Under the pieces are notes generated by a model. The model saw only the letters and a program-made list of their open reading frames with translations. It was not told the DNA's origin and did not search any database. Shown one piece after another: positions 8,514 to 16,123 of a DNA stretch of 64,000 nt. This DNA is from Nocardioides speluncae (GTDB lineage: Bacteria > Actinomycetota > Actinomycetes > Propionibacteriales > Nocardioidaceae). Position 1 is the stretch's first letter. Each line of letters starts with the position of its first letter. The stretch is taken from NCBI RefSeq assembly GCF_003121585.1, contig NZ_QEOO01000051.1, forward strand, positions 124,001 through 188,000. Direction: 5' to 3'. The position numbers were made by a program, and so were the translations under genes.

Positions 8514-9398
8514 ATGTCTGGCTCTCTCCTGCTCCAGAGCCTCATCCTCGGCATCCTGCTGGGCGGTCTGTACGCCCTGCTCGCCGCCGGGCTGACGCTC
8601 TACTTCGGGGTCATGCGGGTGGTGATGATCGCGCACTCGGCGTTCCTCATCCTGGCCGCCTACCTCGCCTGGTACTTCAACCGCGAGACCGGGATCGACC
8701 CGCTGCTCTCGCTGCTGGTGACGGTGCCGCTGTTCTTCGTGGCGGGCGTGGCGATGCAGCGTCTGCTGCTGTCCCGACTGCGGCCGGCGACGTTGACGAT
8801 GATGTCGGTGCTGTTGACCTTCGCGATCGCGCTGACCATCGAGGGGCTGCTCGGCTACGTCTTCACCGGCACCCAGCGCCGGATCCAGCTCGACTACTCC
8901 GGCAGCAGCTTCGAGGTCGCCGGCGCCAACATCGCGGTGGTGAAGCTGATCGCCTTCGGGCTCGCGGCCCTCTCCCTGCTCGGCCTCTACCTGCTGATGA
9001 AGAAGACCCGGTTCGGCCAGGCGCTGCGGGCCACCATCCAGCACCCCGAGGCGGCCCGGCTGCTCGGCATCAGCACCGACCGGATCGCGGGCTACGGGTT
9101 CGGCATCGGCCTGGCCACGGCCGCGGTCGGCGGTACGGCGCTCGCGCTCGACTCGACGATCTACCCCTCCCTGCACTGGCACTGGATCGGACCGCTGATG
9201 GCGATCATCGTGATCGGCGGACTGGGCAGCATCCCCGGCGCCGCGATCGCCGCGATGCTCCTCGGCGTCACCCAGAGCCTGCTGCAGGTGCCGATGGGCA
9301 CCACCTGGGCGCAGACGGTCTTCTACATCGCCCTGTTCGCCACCCTGATGGTTCGTCCGCAGGGCTTCTTCGGAGGTCGTCTTGCGCAGCGCTTCTAA
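8514..9398 (+). CDS. Liv-type ABC permease (LivH-like)
   Basis: A 294-residue inner-membrane permease with about eight hydrophobic segments and the LivH-type N-terminus (LILGILLGGLYALLAAGLTL, then FGVMRVVMIAHSAF). The conserved coupling-region block IIVIGGLGSIPGAAIAA is near residue 235. It starts seven bases after the binding-protein stop at ATG 8514; the frame open upstream lies inside the binding-protein gene. It overlaps the next permease by 17 bases, consistent with stoichiometric co-translation of the two membrane halves. Confidence 0.92.
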   Translation: MSGSLLLQSLILGILLGGLYALLAAGLTLYFGVMRVVMIAHSAFLILAAYLAWYFNRETGIDPLLSLLVTVPLFFVAGVAMQRLLLSRLRPATLTMMSVLLTFAIALTIEGLLGYVFTGTQRRIQLDYSGSSFEVAGANIAVVKLIAFGLAALSLLGLYLLMKKTRFGQALRATIQHPEAARLLGISTDRIAGYGFGIGLATAAVGGTALALDSTIYPSLHWHWIGPLMAIIVIGGLGSIPGAAIAAMLLGVTQSLLQVPMGTTWAQTVFYIALFATLMVRPQGFFGGRLAQRF

Positions 9399-10488
9399 GG
9401 CCCCTGATGGCACGACCGGCACGAGCGGTACGACGTTCGACCGGGTCCTGCTCGGCGGCAAGGTGCTGCTGCTGCTCGCCGGGCTGGCGCTGGTGCTGGC
9501 CTTCCCGGGCTTGGCGCCGGACGCGTTCATCCTCTCGGTGGGCGTGACGATCGCCAGCTACGCGGCCCTCGCGGTCGGCTGGAACTTCGTCGGCGGCTTC
9601 ACCGGCTACATCTCGCTCGGGCACGCGGCGTACTCCGGGCTCGGCGGGTACGCGACCGCGCTGCTGATCATCGACGGCGGCCTCAACCCCTGGCTGGCGC
9701 TCGGCGTCGGCGCCCTGGGCGTCGCGGTGGTCGCGGTCCCGATCGGTGTGGCGTCGCTGCGGGTGCGCGGTGCGTCGTTCGTGATCGTCTCGATCGCGAT
9801 GGTGCTGATCCTGCTGCTGGTCTCCCAGAGCTGGGCCGACGTCACCGGTGGCTCGTCGGGCCTGCGGGTGCCCCGGCCGTTCAGCGACGACGTGCTCCGG
9901 CCCGAGCAGCACGAGCGGTTCTTCTACCTGCACGTCGCGCTGGTGGCCGTCGCCCTCCTCGTGTGGTGGGCCATCGACCGCTCCCGCTTCGGGATCGGGC
10001 TCAAGGCGATCCGCGAGGACGAGGACAAGGCCCAGTCGCTCGGGGTGCCGACGTTCAAGTACAAGCTCGTGGTCTTCGTGATCTCGGCGTTCTTCACCGC
10101 GCTGGCCGGCGGGATGTACGCGCTGTGGTTCGGCTACCTCGACCCGATCTTCCAGTTCTCGATCCTGATCGGCTCCTACATGGTGCTGATGTCGCTGCTC
10201 GGCGGGATCCGCAGCCTGTTCGGGCCGGTGGTCGGCGCGGTGATCGTCGGCTACTCGCTCGAGTACTTCAAGAACCAGTACGGCGACAGCCAGTTCCACC
10301 TGGTCGCGCTCGGCCTGATGCTCGGCCTGGTGGTGCTGTTCATGCCCGACGGCGTGCTGCCCGCGATCGGCCAGCTGGTCAACCGGTTCCGGCCGACGGC
10401 GACCTCGATCCGCGAGGAGTCCGCGGCCGACCTGCTGGCCCGCACCACGAAGACGGAGCCCCGCCAGGCCGAGGAGGTCAGCCGATGA
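9382..10488 (+). CDS. Liv-type ABC permease (LivM-like)
   Basis: Second permease half, 368 residues, with the LivM segments GWNFVGGFTGYISLGHAAYS and a C-terminal LLGGIRSLFGPVVGAV coupling region. The likely start is TTG 9382, preceded by GGAGGT at 9372-9377 inside the end of the first permease gene. The N-terminal 15 residues are polar and the C-terminal tail beyond the last helix is charged. It pairs with the LivH-like permease and the two ATPases downstream; its stop overlaps the next ATG. Confidence 0.9.
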   Translation: MRSASKAPDGTTGTSGTTFDRVLLGGKVLLLLAGLALVLAFPGLAPDAFILSVGVTIASYAALAVGWNFVGGFTGYISLGHAAYSGLGGYATALLIIDGGLNPWLALGVGALGVAVVAVPIGVASLRVRGASFVIVSIAMVLILLLVSQSWADVTGGSSGLRVPRPFSDDVLRPEQHERFFYLHVALVAVALLVWWAIDRSRFGIGLKAIREDEDKAQSLGVPTFKYKLVVFVISAFFTALAGGMYALWFGYLDPIFQFSILIGSYMVLMSLLGGIRSLFGPVVGAVIVGYSLEYFKNQYGDSQFHLVALGLMLGLVVLFMPDGVLPAIGQLVNRFRPTATSIREESAADLLARTTKTEPRQAEEVSR

Positions 10489-11222
10489 GCACGCGATCGC
10501 TGGAGACCGAGGGGCTGACCAAGTCGTTCGGCGGCGTACACGCCGTCAACGGCGCGTCGGTCGCGTTCCAGGACGGGAAGATCAACGCCCTGATCGGGCC
10601 GAACGGCTCGGGCAAGACCACGTTCTTCAACTGCGTCACCGGGATGATCCGGGCGGACTCCGGCCGCGTCTCCTACCGAGGCGACGACGTCACCGGCGCG
10701 GCTCCGCACCGGATCGCGGCGGCCGGGATCGGCCGGAGCTTCCAGCTGTGCCGGGTCTTCCCGCGGATGACGGTGCTCGACAACATGCTGGTCGGGGTCC
10801 GGCCGCAGGGGCTGCTACACCGGCTCCGCGGCGGACACAACGCCGGCGACATCGCCCGCGCCCGGCAGCTGCTGGGCCGGGTCGGCATCGACCACCTGGA
10901 GCGCTCGGAGGCCCGCGACATCTCCTACGGGCAGCAGAAGCTGCTCGAGCTGGCCGGCGTACTGATGACCGACCCGGAGACGATCATGCTCGACGAGCCC
11001 GCGGGCGGGGTGAACCCGGCCCTGATCGGCCGGCTCGGCACGCTCGTGCGCGAGCTGAACGCCGAGGGCCGCACCTTCATCATCGTCGAGCACAACATGG
11101 AGATGGTGATGAGCCTCAGCCACCACGTCGTCGTCTTCGACCGTGGCGCTCCGATCGCCGAGGGCGACCCGGCCACCGTCCAGAACGACCCGCGAGTGCT
11201 GGAGGCCTACCTTGGTGTCTAA
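10485..11222 (+). CDS. ABC transporter ATP-binding protein (LivG-like)
   Basis: Cytoplasmic ATPase of 245 residues with Walker A GPNGSGKTT (about residues 38-46), the signature ISYGQQKLLELA, Walker B TIMLDEPAGG and the switch His in VEHNMEMV. The FQLCRVFPRMTVLDNML block is typical of LivG. ATG 10485 overlaps the permease stop (ATGA). It has eight bases of overlap with the second ATPase gene, so the two probably form a heterodimer powering the importer. Confidence 0.93.
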   Translation: MSTRSLETEGLTKSFGGVHAVNGASVAFQDGKINALIGPNGSGKTTFFNCVTGMIRADSGRVSYRGDDVTGAAPHRIAAAGIGRSFQLCRVFPRMTVLDNMLVGVRPQGLLHRLRGGHNAGDIARARQLLGRVGIDHLERSEARDISYGQQKLLELAGVLMTDPETIMLDEPAGGVNPALIGRLGTLVRELNAEGRTFIIVEHNMEMVMSLSHHVVVFDRGAPIAEGDPATVQNDPRVLEAYLGV

Positions 11223-11979
11223 CGCCCCCGACTACCTCCTCGAGCTCAACGAGATCGAGGCCGGCTACGGCCGCGCGGCGCTGGTGCTGCGCGGGCTGAC
11301 CGTGAAGGTCCGGCCCGCCGAGATCGTCTGCCTGGTCGGCCCGAACGGCGCCGGCAAGTCGACCGTGCTCAAGGTCGCCAGCGGGATGCTCACCCCGCGC
11401 TCCGGCACGATCCGGGTCGGCGGCGTCGACGTCACCAAGCACGGCCCGCAGGACATGATCCGCAACGGGCTGTCGCACGTGCTCCAGGGCCACTCGGTCT
11501 TCAAGGAGATGACGGTCCAGGAGAACGTCCGGCTCGGCGCCTACACGGTGCGCGACAAGGCGCTGATCGCCGAACGGATCGACTTCGTCAAGACGCTCTT
11601 CCCGGTGGTCGCGGAGCGGTGGGACGATCTGGCTGGTGCGCTGTCGGGTGGCCAGCAGAAGCAGGTCGAGTTCGCCCGCTCGCTGATGGTCAGCCCGCGG
11701 GTGGTGCTCCTCGACGAGCCGAGCATGGGCCTGGACCCCAAGACCACCAGCAAGGTGTTCGAGCAGGTGGTGCGGATGCGCGACGCGGGCATCGCCTTAC
11801 TCCTGGTCGAGCAGAACGCACGGCGCGCACTGGAGACCGCCGACGTCGGCTGCGTGCTCGACCTGGGCCGGGTGCACATCACAGGCCCGGCCTCCGAGCT
11901 GCTCGTCGACCCCCAGCTGGCGGAGCTCTATCTCGGCGGACGGCCCGCCGCCCTGACTACCGAGGAGAAGGCCCTGTGA
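11215..11979 (+). CDS. ABC transporter ATP-binding protein (LivF-like)
   Basis: A 254-residue ATPase with GPNGAGKST, the LSGGQQKQVEFARSL signature and VVLLDEPSMGLDPK, in the arrangement of LivF subunits. GTG 11215 was chosen because it gives the family N-terminus (LLELNEIEAGYG) and overlaps livG by eight bases. Its stop overlaps the GTG of the dehydrogenase gene, tying transport to the catabolic enzymes in one polycistron. Confidence 0.92.
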   Translation: MSNAPDYLLELNEIEAGYGRAALVLRGLTVKVRPAEIVCLVGPNGAGKSTVLKVASGMLTPRSGTIRVGGVDVTKHGPQDMIRNGLSHVLQGHSVFKEMTVQENVRLGAYTVRDKALIAERIDFVKTLFPVVAERWDDLAGALSGGQQKQVEFARSLMVSPRVVLLDEPSMGLDPKTTSKVFEQVVRMRDAGIALLLVEQNARRALETADVGCVLDLGRVHITGPASELLVDPQLAELYLGGRPAALTTEEKAL

Positions 11980-13121
11980 GCACTCCATTGCGCATCGTCA
12001 TGAACGGCGTCACCGGCCGGATGGGGCACCGCCAGCACCTGGTGCGGTCGGTGCTCGCCATCCGCGACGAAGGCGGCGTCGAGCGACCGGACGGCACCCG
12101 GATCCAGGTGGAGCCGATCCTGGTCGGCCGCAACCGCGACAAGCTCGCCGAGCTCGCCGCTCGCTACGACATCGCGGAGTTCACCACCGACCTCGAGGGC
12201 GCGCTGGCCGACGACACCGCGCCGGTCTACTTCGACGCCCAGGTCACCTCCGAGCGCAAGAAGGCGCTGCTCGAGGCGCTCGCTGCCGGGAAGCACGTCT
12301 ACACCGAGAAGCCACTCGCGGAGTCGGTGGGCGAGGGCCTCGAGCTGGCCGAGGCCGCGGCGACGGCGGGCACCGTCACCGGCGTGGTCCACGACAAGAT
12401 CTTCCTGCCCGGCCTGATCAAGCTGAAGCGGCTGATCGACGGCGGCTTCTTCGGCCGAGTGCTGTCGGTGCGGGGCGAGTTCGGCTACTGGGTGTTCGAG
12501 GGCGACTGGATCACCGCGCAGCGGCCGAGCTGGAACTACCGGGCCGCGGACGGCGGCGGGATGGTCCTCGACATGTTCTGCCACTGGAACTACGTCTTCG
12601 AGCACCTCTTCGGCCGGGTCGACTCGGTGATCGCCAAGGCGGTGACCCACATCCCCGAGCGATGGGACGAGCAGGGCCGGCGGTACGACGCGACGGCCGA
12701 CGACGCGGCGTACGCAATCTTCGAGATCGGCGACGTCGTCGTCCAGATGAACTCGTCGTGGGCGGTCCGGGTGGACCGCAAGGAGCTGGTGGAGTTCCAG
12801 GTCGACGGCACCCACGGCTCGGCGGTCGCGGGCCTGTTCGGCTGCCGGGTGCAGCCGCGGGTGCGCACGCCCAAGCCGGTGTGGAACCCCGACCAGCCGA
12901 CCGACCAGGACTTCCGGGGCCAGTGGGACGAGGTCCCCGACAACGACACGTTCACCAACGGCTTCCGGGCCCAGTGGGAGCAGTACCTCCTCGACGTCGA
13001 CGCCGGCCGGCCGCACCCGTACGACTTCATGTCCGCGGTCCGTGGCCTCGAGCTCGTCGAGGCCGGGCTTCGGTCCTCTGCCGACGGCCGGCGGGTACCG
13101 CTGGAGACCCGCACGTGGTGA
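11976..13121 (+). CDS. Gfo/Idh/MocA-family oxidoreductase
   Basis: NAD(P)-dependent sugar or polyol dehydrogenase of 381 residues. The N-terminal Rossmann start is RIVMNGVTGRMGHRQ, followed by the family AGKHVYTEKPLA motif containing the EKP catalytic Lys (about residue 111), and the C-terminal alpha/beta domain with the DMFCHWNYVFEHLFG block. The glycine motif is NGVTGRMG rather than the more usual GxGxxG. It starts at GTG 11976, coupled to the ATPase gene. With DUF993 and a TIM-barrel isomerase it may act on a 3-keto or related modified sugar; the exact substrate cannot be told from the sequence. Confidence 0.88.
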   Translation: MSTPLRIVMNGVTGRMGHRQHLVRSVLAIRDEGGVERPDGTRIQVEPILVGRNRDKLAELAARYDIAEFTTDLEGALADDTAPVYFDAQVTSERKKALLEALAAGKHVYTEKPLAESVGEGLELAEAAATAGTVTGVVHDKIFLPGLIKLKRLIDGGFFGRVLSVRGEFGYWVFEGDWITAQRPSWNYRAADGGGMVLDMFCHWNYVFEHLFGRVDSVIAKAVTHIPERWDEQGRRYDATADDAAYAIFEIGDVVVQMNSSWAVRVDRKELVEFQVDGTHGSAVAGLFGCRVQPRVRTPKPVWNPDQPTDQDFRGQWDEVPDNDTFTNGFRAQWEQYLLDVDAGRPHPYDFMSAVRGLELVEAGLRSSADGRRVPLETRTW

Positions 13122-14272
13122 CCCTCGACCTCCCGGCCTCCGGGGGCGGATGGCACACGTTGGCGCTCGGCCCACCAACCGCGTGGGCCGACCGTCCGGG
13201 TGGCTTCGCCTCCCGTGAGGCATTCGCGGCGGCGCACGTGGTCGCGGACCCGCGTGGGGAGAACACGCCCGGGGCGCCCGCGGTGCTCGACTGGGACGCG
13301 ACGCTCGAGTTCCGCCGCGAGCTGTTCCGCTACGGCTTTGGCGTGGCCGAGGCGATGGACACCGCCCAGCGCAACATGGGCCTGGACTGGCCGGCCACCC
13401 GGGAGCTGGTACGCCGCAGCGCCGCCCAGGCCCGCGAGCTGGGTGCCCGGATCGCGTCCGGCGCCGGCACCGACCACCGGCCGGAGGCGGCGAGCGTCGA
13501 CGAGGTCGCCGATGCGTACGCCGAGCAGGTGGAGTACGTCGAGGCGTGCGGCTCCCAGGTGATCGTGATGGCCTCCCGCGAGCTGGCGGCCACCGCCGCC
13601 TACCCGGACGACTATCACGCGGTCTACGGCAAGATCCTGAACCAGGTGAGCGAGCCGGTGATCCTGCACTGGCTGGGCGAGGTCTTCGACCCTCAGCTGC
13701 GCGGCTACTGGGGCAGCACTGACGTCGATACGGCGACCGCGACCTTCCTGGAGCTGGTCCGCGAGCACGCATCGCGGATCGACGGAGTGAAGGTGTCACT
13801 GCTGTCGGCCGAGCACGAGATCGCCCTGCGTTCCGCGCTGCCCGAGGGTGTCCGGCTCTACACCGGCGACGACTTCAACTACCCCGAGCTGATCCGCGGC
13901 GACGGCAGCCACCACTCCGACGCGCTGCTCGGGGCGTTCGCCGCGATCGCGCCCGCCGCCTCGCGCGCGCTGGCGGCCCTCGACGACGGCGACCTCGCGG
14001 CGTACGACGCGGCGATGGCGCCGACGCTGCCGTTGTCGCGGCACCTGTTCGCGGCGCCGACGTACCACTACAAGACCGGGATCGCGTTCCTCGCCTGGCT
14101 CAACGGCCACCAGCCCGGCTTCACCATGGTGGGCGGCCTGCAGTCGGCACGCAGCGCGCTGCACCTCGCCCGGCTGGTCGAGCTGGCAGACGCCGCGGGG
14201 CTGCTCCGCGACCCGGACCTCGCCGCCGCACGGATGCGGGGCTGGCTCGACGTACACGGGCTGGCGCGATGA
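13118..14272 (+). CDS. DUF993 / dihydrodipicolinate-synthase-like family protein
   Basis: A 384-residue protein recognised by the DUF993 features: GVAEAMDTAQRNMGLDW near residue 80, VILHWLGEVFDPQLRGYWG and VKVSLLSAEHEIALR. The last places a Lys where class I aldolases of the DapA superfamily form a Schiff base, so an aldolase or lyase role in sugar breakdown is plausible but unproven. I chose GTG 13118, which overlaps the dehydrogenase stop as GTGA; GTG 13115 is equally possible. Its stop overlaps the isomerase start. Confidence 0.85.
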   Translation: MTLDLPASGGGWHTLALGPPTAWADRPGGFASREAFAAAHVVADPRGENTPGAPAVLDWDATLEFRRELFRYGFGVAEAMDTAQRNMGLDWPATRELVRRSAAQARELGARIASGAGTDHRPEAASVDEVADAYAEQVEYVEACGSQVIVMASRELAATAAYPDDYHAVYGKILNQVSEPVILHWLGEVFDPQLRGYWGSTDVDTATATFLELVREHASRIDGVKVSLLSAEHEIALRSALPEGVRLYTGDDFNYPELIRGDGSHHSDALLGAFAAIAPAASRALAALDDGDLAAYDAAMAPTLPLSRHLFAAPTYHYKTGIAFLAWLNGHQPGFTMVGGLQSARSALHLARLVELADAAGLLRDPDLAAARMRGWLDVHGLAR

Positions 14273-15108
14273 GTCTCGACAGGCTGTCCCTCAACCAGCG
14301 CACCACCGCGCAGTGGTCGCTGCGCGAGGCGATCGACGGCTGCCTGGACGCCGGCCTTCCGGCCATCGGCGTCTGGCGCGAGCCGGTCGCCGAGGTCGGT
14401 CTGGACACGGCCGCCGCCTGGCTGCGCGACTCAGGTCTCCGGGTCTCGTCGGTCTGCCGGGGCGGCTTCTTCACCGGTGCCGACCCGGCCGCCCGACGCG
14501 AGGCCCACGACGAGAACCTGCGCGCGCTCGACGAGACCGCCGCCCTGGGTGCGCCGGTGCTGGTGCTGGTCCCCGGCGGCCTGCCCGACGGCGACCGTGA
14601 CCTGGCCGGCGCCCGCAGCCGGGCCGCCGAGGCCGTCGCCGCGCTGGCGGTCGAGGCCGGTGCTCGCGGCGTCCGCCTCGGCATCGAGCCGATGCACCCG
14701 ATCTACGCCGCCGACCGCGGGGTGGTGTCGACGCTCGCCCAGGCGCTCGACCTCGCCGAGGCGCACCCGGTCGACGAGGTGGGGGTCGTGGTGGACACGT
14801 TCCACCTGTGGTGGGAGCCGGGGATCGCGTACCAGATCGCCCGCGCGGGGCCGCGGATCGCGTCGTACCAGGTCAGCGACTGGATCACGCCGTTTCCGCC
14901 GGACGCGCTGCTCGCCCGCGGGATGGTCGGCGACGGGCACATCGACTTCGCGACGTTCACCGCGGCGGTGGCCGCTGCCGGCTACCGAGGTGACGTCGAG
15001 GTGGAGATCTTCAACGCGGAGCTGTGGGGGAGGGCCGGCAAGGAGGTCGTGGAGACCCTGGCCCGGCGCTATCTGGATCTGGTGGAGCCGTTCTTGGCGC
15101 CACTCTAG
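14269..15108 (+). CDS. Sugar phosphate isomerase/epimerase (AP endonuclease 2-type TIM barrel)
   Basis: A 279-residue TIM-barrel protein of the xylose isomerase-like family, with metal-ligand regions LGIEPMHPIYA, EVGVVVDTFHLWWEP and a late VEVEIFN with Glu. These supply the Glu/Asp/His/Glu metal site. In neighbouring Gfo/Idh-containing pathways such proteins epimerise or isomerise keto-sugars. ATG 14269 overlaps the DUF993 stop. It is the last cytoplasmic enzyme before two secreted proteins. Confidence 0.88.
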   Translation: MSLDRLSLNQRTTAQWSLREAIDGCLDAGLPAIGVWREPVAEVGLDTAAAWLRDSGLRVSSVCRGGFFTGADPAARREAHDENLRALDETAALGAPVLVLVPGGLPDGDRDLAGARSRAAEAVAALAVEAGARGVRLGIEPMHPIYAADRGVVSTLAQALDLAEAHPVDEVGVVVDTFHLWWEPGIAYQIARAGPRIASYQVSDWITPFPPDALLARGMVGDGHIDFATFTAAVAAAGYRGDVEVEIFNAELWGRAGKEVVETLARRYLDLVEPFLAPL

Positions 15109-15121
15109 GGAAGGGACGCAC

Positions 15122-15838
15122 ATGAGCAAGAGAAGACTGCGATCGTTAAGGGGGGCGGCTGCGCTAGCAGCCGCCCTGGCCGCGGTGACGGTGACGCTGC
15201 TGGCCCCATCGGCCGGCGCGGACGACTCCGACACCGACCGGGGTGGCAGCTTCGCGGTCGTGGTGCCGCGGGCCGCCGACCACTGGGACCCGCTGACCGA
15301 CACCAAGTGGTCGTTCGAGCGCGGCACGCTCCTGATGACCGAGCGCGGCACCGCGCCGCCCGGCCCCCGCCGCCCGTTCGAGTACGCCGTGGTGACCAAG
15401 GGTCCGGAGCTCGGCTCGCTGAGCTACTCGGCCGAGGTGCGGATCGACGAGCCGGTGACCCGCAACGACCGCGACGTCGTACTGATCTGGAACTACCAGT
15501 CGCCGACCCGCTTCTACTACGCCCACCTCTCGCAGGACAACACGATCTATCCCCACAACGGGATCTTCGTGGTCGACAACGCGGACCGGCGGCGGATCGA
15601 CGACCAGTGGAACGGCACCAACCTTGGCGCCCCGCCCGCGATCGACGACACCGACTGGCACGACGTACGCCTCGACTACGACGCCAGCACCGGCAAGGTC
15701 GCGGTGTACGTCGACCGGTCCAGCAAGCCGCTGATGACAGCCACCGACACGTCGTACTCGGGCGGCCGAGTCGGGTTCGGCTCCTTCGACAACTACGGCC
15801 GGGTCCGCGACGTGTTCGTCGTCGGCACCCGGAGCTAG
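15122..15838 (+). CDS. Secreted DUF1080/LamG-like (concanavalin-fold) protein
   Basis: The 238-residue product has a Sec signal peptide (KRRLRSLRG, then Ala/Leu-rich to about residue 33, APSAGADD cleavage region) and a jelly-roll domain resembling the 3-keto-disaccharide hydrolase/DUF1080 family: YSAEVRIDEPVTR, VLIWNYQSPTRFYYAHL, DWHDVRLDYDAST, VAVYVD and a final GRVGFGSFDNYGRVRDVFV. It probably binds or cleaves an extracellular glycoside. ATG 15122 is preceded by GGGAAGGGA (15109-15117). It follows the isomerase by 13 bases and is ended by the hairpin at 15853-15885. Confidence 0.85.
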   Translation: MSKRRLRSLRGAAALAAALAAVTVTLLAPSAGADDSDTDRGGSFAVVVPRAADHWDPLTDTKWSFERGTLLMTERGTAPPGPRRPFEYAVVTKGPELGSLSYSAEVRIDEPVTRNDRDVVLIWNYQSPTRFYYAHLSQDNTIYPHNGIFVVDNADRRRIDDQWNGTNLGAPPAIDDTDWHDVRLDYDASTGKVAVYVDRSSKPLMTATDTSYSGGRVGFGSFDNYGRVRDVFVVGTRS

Positions 15839-15852
15839 CCCAAATCCACGAC

Positions 15853-15885
15853 GGCCCCGCAGCCGCGCGAGGCGGAAGCGGGGCC
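15853..15885 (+). terminator. Rho-independent-like terminator hairpin
   Basis: GGCCCCGC (15853-15860) pairs with GCGGGGCC (15878-15885), 14 bases after the stop of the secreted protein gene. A second GCTGCCGG/CCGGCAGC hairpin follows at 15892-15913. No long T-run follows, as is common in GC-rich actinobacteria. The pair probably ends the ABC/sugar-enzyme transcript. Confidence 0.65.
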
Positions 15886-15938
15886 GGCGGGGCTGCCGGC
15901 AGCCACCGGCAGCGTCCTTCTTACAAGGAAGTTCCACT

Positions 15939-16104
15939 TTAGATGAGTTGCTCCAAGGGCTCGCGCACCGAGCGCCGCTCACCACGCACGCTGGCGGCGT
16001 TGCCGACGCTCGACGGGCCGCCGGCCCGCCTTCGCGCCGGCGCCTTGCCAGCGCACGCGCTGAGCGACGCTCGCCTGCGCGACCCCTCGGAGCAACTCAT
16101 CTAA
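15939..16104. repeat. 166-bp long-hairpin element (MITE- or REP-like)
   Basis: The ends TTAGATGAGTTGCTCC (15939-15954) and GGAGCAACTCATCTAA (16089-16104) are perfect 16-bp inverted repeats, and complementarity continues imperfectly inward on both arms for much of the element. It encodes no convincing protein and sits between the terminator and the next secreted-protein gene. Structure and length suit a miniature transposable element or large palindromic unit. It may also shape the leader of the downstream mRNA. Confidence 0.7.
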
Positions 16105-16123
16105 CCCGTGGAGAGAGGAAGAT

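Noticed and set aside
7247..8554. Long minus-strand frame opposite the ABC binding protein
   Set aside because: Val/Asp/Arg-rich shadow of the sense gene without recognisable features.
11928..13799. 623-codon minus-strand frame across the dehydrogenase and DUF993 genes
   Set aside because: Antisense shadow; sense proteins have clear family motifs and coupled starts.
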